From: CAVRZY01 sp963725415
Lineage (GTDB): Bacteria > Acidobacteriota > Terriglobia > Bryobacterales > Bryobacteraceae
Assembly (NCBI GenBank): GCA_963725415.1
Contig: CAVRZY010000084.1
Span: 1-15,256, forward strand
Length of the DNA: 15,256 bases
Direction: 5' to 3'
In this document: positions 7,376 through 14,030 of the stretch, one piece after another
How positions within the stretch are numbered: the stretch's first letter is position 1
Layout: every line of letters begins with the position of its first letter
Notes under the pieces: generated by a model
What the model saw: the letters and a program-made list of their open reading frames with translations, nothing else
What the model was told of the DNA's origin: nothing
Databases searched by the model: none
Translations under genes and position numbers: made by a program

Positions 7376-7555
7376 ATCGCGCCCACATGGGAAGTCTTGA
7401 GCCCGGCCGAACGGCTGATCGAGCGTCAGCGATTGCGCGGGTCCGACGCGGTCCAGCTATGTTCAGCTCTGTGGATTGGCCGGCCGCTGTTTGCCTCTTT
7501 TGACACTCGGCTGCGCCAAGCCGCCGAAGCTGAAGGACTCACAGCCCTTCCGTAG
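7376..7555 (+). pseudogene. C-terminal fragment of a PIN-domain (VapC-like) toxin
   Basis: A reading frame without a start codon follows the antitoxin stop directly and ends at TAG 7553-7555. Its last 50 residues show the C-terminal half of a PIN domain: LIERQRLRGSDAVQLCSAL, in which GSDAVQL carries the third acidic active-site position, then PLFASFDTRLRQAAEAEGL with the final Asp of the F-x-T/S-x-D strand. The N-terminal half is missing, including the DTSALVK-like first active-site Asp and the middle Glu, so it has about 59 codons against the usual 130-140. No GTG, TTG or ATG with a ribosome site precedes the conserved part. It is a dead ribonuclease toxin left by a deletion between antitoxin and toxin. 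Confidence 0.8.
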
Positions 7556-7588
7556 CGTTCTGCGAGGACGGAAACCCCGCCGCAGCGA

Positions 7589-7622
7589 GCGCCATTGCGT
7601 CTTACCCCAATGGCAGGGCGCT
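7589..7622. terminator. Stem-loop between convergent genes, possible terminator
   Basis: GCGCCATTG (7589-7597) pairs with CAATGGC (7608-7614) and GCGCT (7618-7622), giving a stem of seven or more base pairs with a 10-base loop. It lies downstream of both the toxin fragment (plus) and etfA (minus). No T-run follows on either strand, so intrinsic termination is only a possibility. Confidence 0.35.
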
Positions 7623-7653
7623 GGCGGCGCCGCATGGAAGCGATAAGGACCGC

Positions 7654-8628
7654 CTACCTGGGCTTGCGAAGTTCCTCGATCAGGGCGGGGACTACTTCGA
7701 ACAGATCGCCGACGATGCCGTAGTCGGCCATTTCGAAGATGGGTGCGTCGGGGTCCTTGTTGACGGCCACAATGGTCTTGGCGCCCTTGATTCCGACCAG
7801 GTGCTGGATGGCGCCGGAGATGCCGATGGCCAGATACAATTTAGGCGCCACGGTCTGGCCGGAGCTGCCCACCTGCCGTTCCATGGGCAGCCAGCCGTTG
7901 TCGCAAATGGGACGGGAGGCGGCCAGCTCCGCGCCCAGCAGTTGGGCCAGCTCCTCAACCAGCGGCAGGTTCTCCTTATCCTTGATGCCGCGGCCCACTG
8001 AGACGATGATCTCGGCTGCCGACAGATCAATATGCTTGTCGGACGCGCGGAAAGGAGCCTGCCCGCGCGTGCGAATCATAGCGGGGGCCAGTTTCGGCCG
8101 GAAGGTTTCGACTTCCGCCGAGCCGACCTCCACTCCGTCGGCGGGATACGCCCCGACCTGAAGCGAGGCGAAATTGGGGGGCTCGCTGAGAAACCGCACA
8201 TCCGCGTCCAGCTTGCCCTGAAAAAGCTGCCGGATCAGGACGAGCTCGCCCGCCTCGACGCGGTGTCCGATGGCGTCGGTCACCAGCACGCGCCGGAAGC
8301 GTGTGGCCAGTTTGGGCGCGAAATCCCGCACCCTGTAGCTGTGCGGGAACAGGACCAGGCAGGGATTGAGGCGTCTCAGCAAGACCTCCAGGGCGGCCAC
8401 GTAGGCGTCCGGAGTGTAGCGCTTGAGCAGCGGGTGTTCGACCGCGTAGACGCGCGCCAAACGGTAGCCGGCCGCTTCCTGGGCCAGGTGGGAAACCGAA
8501 TCGCCCGCCACCGCGGCGCAGACCGGGCGGCCGAGTTCCCGGCCGAGTTGCTGGGCGGCAGCCAGGATCTGCCAGGAAAACGGTTTCCAGACCCCGTCAC
8601 GCTGTTCGAGAATGGCCAGGATGCTCAT
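7654..8628 (-). CDS. etfA: Electron transfer flavoprotein alpha subunit
   Basis: A 324-residue alpha subunit that, with EtfB, carries electrons from flavin dehydrogenases such as acyl-CoA dehydrogenases to a quinone-linked acceptor. The N-terminal domain starts MSILAILEQRDGVWKPFSW. The C-terminal FAD domain shows SVGRGIKDKENLPLVEELA near 200, the PICDNGWLPMERQVGSSGQTV segment, then IGISGAIQHLVGIKGAKTIVAVNKD and APIFEMADYGIVGDLFEVVP, all canonical. Start ATG 8628 overlaps the etfB stop by four bases (ATGA), which shows translational coupling and fixes the start; the open frame extending to 8751 is not used. It is the last gene of the acpP-fabF-etfB-etfA block, with a possible stem-loop terminator beyond. 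Confidence 0.95.
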   Translation of the reverse strand: MSILAILEQRDGVWKPFSWQILAAAQQLGRELGRPVCAAVAGDSVSHLAQEAAGYRLARVYAVEHPLLKRYTPDAYVAALEVLLRRLNPCLVLFPHSYRVRDFAPKLATRFRRVLVTDAIGHRVEAGELVLIRQLFQGKLDADVRFLSEPPNFASLQVGAYPADGVEVGSAEVETFRPKLAPAMIRTRGQAPFRASDKHIDLSAAEIIVSVGRGIKDKENLPLVEELAQLLGAELAASRPICDNGWLPMERQVGSSGQTVAPKLYLAIGISGAIQHLVGIKGAKTIVAVNKDPDAPIFEMADYGIVGDLFEVVPALIEELRKPR

Positions 8629-9395
8629 AAGACCCGCGCCCTGGATCGGAGCCGCTCGACCAGCTTGGCGGCCACCCTCTTGGGACTGCCCTCCAGCATC
8701 TGGGTCTCCCGGATGTGGTGCGGCAGGTAGACGCGCGAAACCGAGACGCAAGGATTCGGTTTCACGCCCAATTCGGCCGCCCTCAGCCTCCGGACTGGCT
8801 TGTTCTGGGCCGTGCGGATGCCCATCAGCGTGGCGTAGCGCAGCCTGCTGATGCCGGACTGAACCGCCAGCAGGGCCGGGAGAGGTATTTGCACGTATTG
8901 AAACCAGCCCTCTTCCAACTCGCGCTTGACGCGCAGGGATCCGTTGTTGAGCTCGACCTGCATGATGATGGTGGCGTGAGGCAGGCCCATCAGCTCGGCC
9001 AGCACTACGCCGGTCTGCCCATGGCCCAGATCGTCCGATTGCAGACCGGTCAGGATCAGGTCCGGTTGTTCCGGCTCCAGAGCGCGCGCCATCAACTGCG
9101 CGACGCCGAGCACATCCCAGTCCTGCAAATTCTCTTCTTCGATGTGGATGGCGCGGTCGGCGCCCTTGGCCAGGGCTCCGCGAATGGCCTGCGCCACGCG
9201 CGGCGGGCCGACCGTGAGGACGACCACCTCGCCGCCGTGTTGCGCCTTCAACCGGAGAGCCTCCTCGAGGGCATAGGCGTCCGGCTCGTTGGTTTCGAAG
9301 GTCAGGTCGGTCTCCTGGATCCAGCGTGCCGCGGCGTTGAGGCGGAGCAGGGAGTCGTGACTGGGGACCTGCTTGAGGGCGACAACAATTTTCAT
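8625..9395 (-). CDS. etfB: Electron transfer flavoprotein beta subunit
   Basis: A 256-residue beta subunit, the AMP- and partner-binding half of the ETF heterodimer. It begins MKIVVALKQVPSHDSLLRLN and has the family landmarks NEPDAYALEEALRLK near 36-50, EVVVLTVGP, a segment DLILTGLQSDDLGHGQTG near 110-130 that contacts the nucleotide, and LPALLAVQSGISRLRYATL near 170, the recognition-loop region. Length and motifs are normal. ATG 9395 lies four bases after the fabF stop, and the stop overlaps etfA. The partner dehydrogenase is not encoded in this window. Confidence 0.95.
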   Translation of the reverse strand: MKIVVALKQVPSHDSLLRLNAAARWIQETDLTFETNEPDAYALEEALRLKAQHGGEVVVLTVGPPRVAQAIRGALAKGADRAIHIEEENLQDWDVLGVAQLMARALEPEQPDLILTGLQSDDLGHGQTGVVLAELMGLPHATIIMQVELNNGSLRVKRELEEGWFQYVQIPLPALLAVQSGISRLRYATLMGIRTAQNKPVRRLRAAELGVKPNPCVSVSRVYLPHHIRETQMLEGSPKRVAAKLVERLRSRARVL

Positions 9396-9399
9396 GGGA

Positions 9400-10642
9400 T
9401 CAGCCGGAATAGCGCTTGAAAATCAGGCAGCCGTTGGTCCCGCCGAATCCAAAAGAGTTGGTGAGGGCATGGTCGATGCGCAGGGGACGCGCGTGATTGG
9501 GCACATAGTCCAGATCGCATTCCGGGTCGGGGAATTCGTAGTTGATGGTGGGGGGCGCGATCTGGTCGCGAATGGCCAGGACGGTGATACCGGCCTCGAA
9601 GCCGCCGGCGCCGCCTAGCAGGTGCCCGGTCATCGACTTGGTCGAGCTGACGGCCAGCTTGTAGGCGTGCTCGCCGAAAGACCGCTTCAAGGCCAGGGTC
9701 TCGATCTTGTCGCCGACTTCGGTGGAGGTGCCGTGGGCATTGACGTAGTCGATTTGTTGGGGTTGGAGACCCGCATCCTTGAGCGCGTTGCGCATGACCC
9801 GGCAGGCGCCGTCGCCGTCCTCGGAGGGAGCGGTGATGTGATAGGCGTCGCCGCTCATGCCGTATCCGACGATTTCCGCGAGAACGAGCGCGCCCCGGCG
9901 CCGGGCGCTTTCCAGCTCTTCCAAAACCAGCATGCCCGCGCCTTCGCCGACCACGAAGCCATCGCGCTGGAGGTCCCAGGGACGGCTGGCGCGCTCCGGC
10001 TCGTCGTTCCGGGTCGAGAGCGCCCGCATGGCGGCGAATCCGCCGATACCCATGCGGCAGATGGGAGCTTCCGATGCCGCCGCAGATCATCGCTTCGGCG
10101 TCGCCGCGCTGGATGATCCGGAAAGAATCTCCAATGGCGTGCGCGCTGGTGGTGCAGGCGGTGGCGGTCGCCGAATTGGGGCCTTTGGCCCCCAGGCGGA
10201 TGGAGACGTAGCCGGAGGCCAGGTTCACGATGGTGGCGGGAATGAAAAATGGCGAGATGCGCTTGGGGCCGTAATTCAGCAGGTTCTCGAACTCGCGCTC
10301 GATGACTTCAAATCCGCCGATGCCGCTGCCGATGTAGATGCCCACGCGCTCCGCGTTGTCCTGGCCGATTTTCAGGCCCGAGCCGGTCAGGGCGAATTCG
10401 CTCGCCGCGATGGCGAAGTGGATGAAGCGCCCCATCTTCTTGATGTCTTTGCGCTCGATGAATTTCTCCGGCTCGAAGCCTCGCACCTGGCCGGCGATGC
10501 GGCAGGGGAAGGCGGAGGCGTCAAAAGCGGTGATGTGCGAAATCCCGCTGCGGCCCTCGCGAATCGCCCGCCAACTCTGCTCGGTTCCGATTCCGACGGG
10601 GGAAACAAGCCCGATACCTGTCACCACAACCCTGCGCGGCAA
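9400..10642 (-). CDS. fabF: Beta-ketoacyl-ACP synthase II, with one-base frameshift
   Basis: Condenses malonyl-ACP with a growing acyl-ACP in fatty acid elongation. Reading from TTG 10642 (AGGAG seven bases upstream) gives PRRVVVTGIGLVSPVGIG and continues to AEAMICGG. There the frame breaks at T10075, where one surplus base separates GGC GGC from TCG GAA GCT. The following frame restores SEAPICRMGIGGFAAMRALSTRND and runs to the stop at 9400. Corrected, the protein has 413 residues, with Cys163 (TACTTSAHAIGD), His303 (NAHGTST) and His340 (SMTGHLLGGAGG), the exact positions of the E. coli FabF triad. The correction is therefore right. It lies 39 bp after acpP and 4 bp before etfB. Since every other feature is intact, a sequencing or assembly error is more likely than loss of the gene, unless another synthase exists elsewhere. 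Confidence 0.93.
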
Positions 10643-10681
10643 AGCTTCGCTCCTCAGGAAAACCGGCCTGGAAGGTCGTTG

Positions 10682-10921
10682 TTACTTCTTGGCCATTTTG
10701 GCTTCGATATAGTCAATGGCATCCTTGACCGTGCTGATCTTCTCGGCGTCCTCATCGGGGATGTCCAGGTCGAAGGCCTCCTCGAAGGCCATGACCAGCT
10801 CCACGATGTCCAGCGAATCAGCTCCTAAGTCGTCTACGAAAGAGGCCGTGTTGTCAACCTGGTTCTCGTCTACGCCTAGCTGCTCAACGATGATCTGCTT
10901 GACCTTCTGCTCAACCGACAT
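10682..10921 (-). CDS. acpP: Acyl carrier protein
   Basis: A 79-residue acidic carrier protein starting MSVEQKVKQIIVEQLGV. The 4'-phosphopantetheine attachment site is Ser36 in GADSLDIVELVMAFEE, with the acidic helix II that docks partner enzymes. The start ATG 10921 is preceded by GGAGG with ideal spacing (GGAGGATGC-ATG), so the upstream extension to 10984 is rejected. It is the first gene of the block leading to fabF and the ETF genes, the common acpP-fabF order in bacteria. Confidence 0.97.
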   Translation of the reverse strand: MSVEQKVKQIIVEQLGVDENQVDNTASFVDDLGADSLDIVELVMAFEEAFDLDIPDEDAEKISTVKDAIDYIEAKMAKK

Positions 10922-10952
10922 GCATCCTCCAGAATATGTCGCAAACTGAATG

Positions 10953-10962
10953 ATTCTAGCAT
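10953..10962 (-). promoter_or_regulatory. Extended -10 promoter candidate for acpP operon
   Basis: On the minus strand the sequence reads TGCTAGAAT, a TG-n extended -10 with hexamer TAGAAT (plus-strand 10953-10958), about 32 bp upstream of the acpP start. A TTGCTG further upstream is a poor -35 with a 20-bp spacer, so activity would rest on the extended -10. Confidence 0.5.
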
Positions 10963-11074
10963 GAAAGGCGCCAGGCATCAGCAATCCTTTTCAGCGGTCC
11001 ACTTTCCCCGTGAATCCCTGAGACGGGGTGGCTCCCGGGGGCACGCCAGGGTTCAACACGAGTACAATCGGGCT

Positions 11075-11968
11075 ATGCGGGCTGGATTGGTCGTGCTTGC
11101 CGCCGCCATGCTGGCTGGCGGGCAAACCGCCGGCCAAACGGGCGAGGAACGCCTCAAGGCGATTCTATCGCGAGTGTCCGAAGAGGCCGAGGTGTTCCTG
11201 CTGGCGGCGCCCAACTTGGTTGGGCAGGAGACCTTTCAGCAACGGGCGGCAAAGGCGCCACGCAGGTTCCGGCCCCGGCTGGGCAGCGCCGCCATCCAGG
11301 TCCCTAAGCCACAGTATTCGACCCGCGAGATCGTCTCCGAGTACGGTTATTCGGTTCTTCGGGGCGCCCCTGGCCAGCTCCACGAATTCCGGCAGATCGT
11401 CTCGATCGACGGGCGCCAGATCAGGAGCGTGGAAAAGGCGCGTACCACCCTGACCCTGGGCCTGAAGTCCGCTGACGACCGGGTAAAGAAGCGCATGGTG
11501 GAGGACTTCAAAAAGCATGGCCTGGCGGAGGCCGCCGCAGACTTCGGACCGCTGATCCTGCTGTTCGGCAAGCGCCGGCTGGGAGATTATTCGCTCGCGC
11601 TGTCGGGGAGCGGCCGAATCGGCGCGGAGGCCGCGCTGGTAGTATCGTTCCGGCAGGTTGCCGGGACGGGTTCGTTGCTGATTTTTGAAAAGCGCAAGGC
11701 TCTGCGCCAGCCCCTGGAAGGCGAAGTCTGGGTCCGCCAATCGGACTGGCTGCCGCTGCGGATTATTCTGAGATCCAGCCGGACAGAAGAGACTTATAGC
11801 GTCCGTGACGAGGCCACGGTGGACTACGTTCTCAGCCCCCATGGCGTGTTGGTGCCCGTCTCGGTGGTGCACCGGCAGTTCGCCGGGGACCAGTTGGTGG
11901 TGGAAAACCTGTTCCGCTACTCCCCGTTTCGAAAGTTCACGGCCGATACGGAGATTAAGTTCAATTGA
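11075..11968 (+). CDS. Secreted protein of unknown function
   Basis: A 297-residue protein that I cannot place in a named family. The N-terminus MRAGLVVLAAAMLAGGQTAGQT is a clear signal peptide (cleavage likely after residue 19-20). The mature part has a short helical segment (EERLKAILSRVSEEAEVFLLAAPNLVGQETF), then a long beta-rich domain with RQIVSIDGRQIRS, LIFEKRKALRQPLEGEVWVRQSDWLPLRI and a final DYVLSPHGVLVPVSVVHRQF. The pattern of strand repeats and the late GEVWVRQSDWLPLRI recall outer-membrane lipoprotein-carrier-like folds seen in many acidobacterial secreted proteins, but that is an impression only. ATG 11075 is chosen because it starts the signal peptide; the frame extends to 10961. 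TACAAT at 11063-11068, seven bases before the ATG, could be a -10 for a very short leader. The gene is divergent from acpP. Confidence 0.75.
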   Translation: MRAGLVVLAAAMLAGGQTAGQTGEERLKAILSRVSEEAEVFLLAAPNLVGQETFQQRAAKAPRRFRPRLGSAAIQVPKPQYSTREIVSEYGYSVLRGAPGQLHEFRQIVSIDGRQIRSVEKARTTLTLGLKSADDRVKKRMVEDFKKHGLAEAAADFGPLILLFGKRRLGDYSLALSGSGRIGAEAALVVSFRQVAGTGSLLIFEKRKALRQPLEGEVWVRQSDWLPLRIILRSSRTEETYSVRDEATVDYVLSPHGVLVPVSVVHRQFAGDQLVVENLFRYSPFRKFTADTEIKFN

Positions 11969-12056
11969 CTCAACGGCTCAGCGACACGCCGCGGTGTGGC
12001 CGCGACCAAACCGGCGAGCCAGCGGCGCATGCGGGCACAGCGGCCGTGCCGGCGGA

Positions 12057-12133
12057 ATTGACGATTGACGATTGCTGTGTCTGCTGCAGCGGTAGGCTGG
12101 AATCGTCAATCGTCAATGAGGAAATCGTCAATC
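12057..12133. repeat. Inverted heptamer repeats (TTGACGA)n / (TCGTCAA)n
   Basis: Positions 12057-12073 are two and a bit copies of TTGACGA, and 12101-12117 are the perfect 17-base reverse complement (AATCGTCAATCGTCAAT), with a 27-base spacer that can fold further (GCTGCAGC). A third unit AATCGTCAAT lies at 12123-12132 in the second orientation. The arrangement makes a 17-bp perfect stem. Confidence 0.8.
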
Positions 12134-12209
12134 TCAAGGCTCAATCCCTTGCGGGCCAAGGGGAAAGGGGCTACGGCTCTTGGGAGCGCGAAAGCCTTTT
12201 GACAGGGTG

Positions 12210-12218
12210 TGCTACAAT
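12210..12218 (+). promoter_or_regulatory. Extended -10 promoter candidate for the TonB-like gene
   Basis: TGCTACAAT is a TG-n extended -10 with hexamer TACAAT at 12213-12218. TTGACA at 12199-12204 is only 8 bp away, too close for a normal -35, so it is either chance or a different site. Transcription would begin near 12225, giving a leader of about 120 bases. The same TGCTA-AAT form occurs before acpP. Confidence 0.5.
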
Positions 12219-12300
12219 TCTCAGTAGGAGGAGTGGCAGGGCAGATTTCAAAATCTGGAACGGCTGTGTTGGTTACGCCGTCTAATCTGGGAGAGTAGAG

Positions 12301-12340
12301 GGCGCAGGACCTGAGAGGTGTGGGTACCAGTGCGCCGGAG
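12301..12340 (+). promoter_or_regulatory. Leader hairpin abutting the ribosome binding site
   Basis: GGCGCA (12301-12306) pairs with TGCGCC (12331-12336), enclosing an ACCT/AGGT stem. The Shine-Dalgarno GGAG (12337-12340) follows at once, six bases before ATG 12347. An earlier perfect repeat CAGATTT/AAATCTG is at 12242-12257. Folding here could affect ribosome access. It matches no riboswitch class that I recognise. Confidence 0.35.
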
Positions 12341-12346
12341 ACTAAG

Positions 12347-13369
12347 ATGCCAGGGCAAGAATTTTCGGACCCGCAACGGCAATCTGACAAGAGGGCAGGC
12401 CCAGGCCGCATGGCTGGCGACTATCACCTGGATCACTTCATACTGGCGGCCGTCGACGAACCGTGGCACCGATCTTTCATCCGCAACCTGAAGGAGGCTG
12501 TTCGCCCGCCCAAGTTGCCTCCGCTGGAGGTGAGTTCCAAGCCGGTGGCGGTGAAAGACATCTGGGGCGAATACAGATACGGCAAGCAGGCTAGTGTTTC
12601 TTCCGTCCTCATACACGTTTCGGTGGTGGTGTTGTTGTTCACGGTCGCCACCAGTAAGGCCGTCCAGCAGACCGTCCGGCAAACCGTCAGCATCATCGCG
12701 CCGGATTTGGCGCCCTACATTCCGGATGCCAAGCCCAAGCTCCAGCCGATGGGTGGTGGCGGGGGCGGGGGTGACCGCTCGCTGCTTCCTCCCAGCAAGG
12801 GACGCGCTCCCAGGCCGGCCGCGCGCCAGTTCACGCCTCCCATGGCGGTGGTCAATAACCCCAATCCTAAGCTCATCATGGAGCCGACCCTGGTGATGCC
12901 GTCGGACGTCAAGCTGCCGAACGTGAACATGCCGAACTATGGCGATCCGTTTGCCAAAGTCGGCCCTCCCTCCAACGGGCCAGGCTCCGGCGGCGGGATT
13001 GGCACGGGTTCCGGTGGCGGCATCGGTCCGGGTCGAGGGCCGGGTTTCGGCCCCGGCGAGGGTGGTGGCATCGGAGGCGGCGTCTTCCGGGTGGGCGGTG
13101 GCGTTTCTGCGCCGGTCCCCATCTTCAAGGTCGAGCCGGAGTATTCCGAGGAAGCGCGAAAGGCCAAATTTCAGGGCACGGTCGTGCTGTCGATCGTAGT
13201 GGACGAAAGCGGATTGCCCAGGAATTTCAAGGTCACACGCCCGCTGGGCCTGGGCCTGGACGAGAAAGCCATCGAAGCCGTCCAGAAGTGGCGGTTCCGC
13301 CCCGGATACAAGGATGGCAAACCGGTGGCCGTGATGGCCCTGGTCGAAGTCAACTTCCGGCTGCTATAG
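12347..13369 (+). CDS. TonB-like energy transducer with glycine-rich linker
   Basis: A 340-residue protein. An N-terminal cytoplasmic extension of about 80 residues includes FIRNLKEAVRPPKLPPLEV and a DIWGEYRYGK motif seen before the TM in acidobacterial members. One TM helix (about 83-103, VSSVLIHVSVVVLLFTVAT) is followed by a Pro-rich periplasmic part (KPKLQPM, then a Gly run), a very glycine-rich linker (about 204-248) and a C-terminal TonB domain: PVPIFKVEPEYSEEARKAKFQG, VVLSIVVDESGLPRNFKV, DEKAIEAVQKWRFRPGYKDGKPV, ending VEVNFRLL. Such proteins couple the ExbB/ExbD proton-driven motor to outer-membrane receptors; neither ExbB/ExbD nor a receptor lies here. Start ATG 12347 is chosen for its GGAG six bases upstream; GTG 12320 is in frame but poorly placed. 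The collagen-like Gly linker replaces the usual Pro/Lys stalk. Confidence 0.88.
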   Translation: MPGQEFSDPQRQSDKRAGPGRMAGDYHLDHFILAAVDEPWHRSFIRNLKEAVRPPKLPPLEVSSKPVAVKDIWGEYRYGKQASVSSVLIHVSVVVLLFTVATSKAVQQTVRQTVSIIAPDLAPYIPDAKPKLQPMGGGGGGGDRSLLPPSKGRAPRPAARQFTPPMAVVNNPNPKLIMEPTLVMPSDVKLPNVNMPNYGDPFAKVGPPSNGPGSGGGIGTGSGGGIGPGRGPGFGPGEGGGIGGGVFRVGGGVSAPVPIFKVEPEYSEEARKAKFQGTVVLSIVVDESGLPRNFKVTRPLGLGLDEKAIEAVQKWRFRPGYKDGKPVAVMALVEVNFRLL

Positions 13370-13561
13370 CCTTCAGCTCTCAGAAGCCGAGAAATAATCG
13401 GCGAACAATCACTCGTTTCGCGCAAAGCCGCAAAGTGTGCAAAGAACGCCAAGGTGCCAATTGACTCATGTTTGCGTTCTCTGCAGCCTTTGCGTCTTGG
13501 CGCGAAATCCTGCATTTTTTCTCACCTTCTCAGCAACCAGCTAGGAACGGGTGGCGCGTGG
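13370..13561. other. Intergenic region between convergent genes, repeat-bearing
   Basis: No gene is seen between the TonB-like stop and the stop of the small secreted protein on the other strand. It is almost filled by the second copy of the dispersed palindrome, which could double as a bidirectional transcription barrier. Confidence 0.5.
13414..13508. repeat. Dispersed palindromic repeat, copy 2 (GCAAAG...CTTTGCG type)
   Basis: Left arm 13415-13450 (GTTTCGCGCAAAGCCGCAAAG, then AAAGAACGCCAAGG) and right arm 13471-13507 (TTTGCGTTCTCTGCAGCC, then TTTGCGTCTTGGCGCGAAA) are imperfect complements around a centre near 13460. It shares the GCAAAG/GAACGC words with the copy at 6883-6980. It lies between convergent genes. 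Confidence 0.65.
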
Positions 13562-13921
13562 CTATTTCTTTGTGGCGGTCCAGGTTCCAGAGAGCTGACC
13601 GCCGAAATCGACTTTTCCTTTCATTCTGGTGGGGCTTTCGATGGCGCCCGAATAGACGACCTTGATGGCCTGCCCGCCTGCGTCTGCCTGAAACTCGATG
13701 ACGAGTTGAGCGCCTTTGACACTGCCTGAGACCTTGGCCTCACCCAGAATGCCGGTGTAGGTGCCGGTGAGCTTTTCGCCGTCCTGCTTCAGGACGAAGG
13801 TTGGGTTGCCGGTCCCCTGATCGGTCTCCACAGTGAAACTCCAGGTGCCGGAAACATCGGCCGCCCAAACAACAAGACTCACAACGGCCAATGCAAGCGC
13901 GGATCGAAGGGCGTTCTGCAT
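13562..13921 (-). CDS. Small secreted beta-rich protein, unknown function
   Basis: A 119-residue protein starting MQNALRSALALAVVSLVVWAADVSGTW, a signal peptide with cleavage near AWAAD-type residues 19-21. The mature part alternates short strands (SGTWSFTVETDQGTGNPTFVLKQDGEKLTGTYTG, then a second set ending GQLSGTWTATKK) and looks like a small lipocalin-like barrel half, a type common in Acidobacteria and often annotated as hypothetical. The longer frame to 14053 is not used because ATG 13921 begins the signal peptide. Its ribosome site is weak. It lies 109 bp downstream of the TIGR03437 protein on the same strand. Confidence 0.8.
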   Translation of the reverse strand: MQNALRSALALAVVSLVVWAADVSGTWSFTVETDQGTGNPTFVLKQDGEKLTGTYTGILGEAKVSGSVKGAQLVIEFQADAGGQAIKVVYSGAIESPTRMKGKVDFGGQLSGTWTATKK

Positions 13922-14030
13922 AGGGACGAGAATAGCATAGCGCGGCTGCGCCGGCGGCCTGGGGGATTTGCGTGCGAAAAAGGCGAGAGATGAGTGGGTT
14001 GGAGGAGCCCACTTCTCGGAGCAGGTGGGT

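Larger units (their letters stand above)
11969..12346. other. Intergenic region with heptamer repeats and the TonB-gene leader
   Basis: The 378 bases hold no supported gene. A GGCAC/GTGCC hairpin lies near 12035-12050, followed by the heptamer inverted repeats (12057-12133), an extended -10 promoter candidate (12210-12218), and a leader of about 120 bases with potential hairpins ending at the TonB-like gene. Confidence 0.5.

Noticed and set aside
9021..9035. ATCGTCCGATTGCA resembling the MITE end
   Set aside because: It lies inside etfB coding sequence, has no partner repeat and matches only a short core, so it is taken as chance.
9392..10642. A 416-codon frame across the fabF locus as a distinct protein
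   Set aside because: After about residue 189 it becomes Arg/Gly-rich noise. The true C-terminus is in the next frame.
12199..12218. TTGACA plus TACAAT as a sigma-70 promoter
   Set aside because: The spacer is only 8 bp, far from the usual 16-18. Only the extended -10 was kept.
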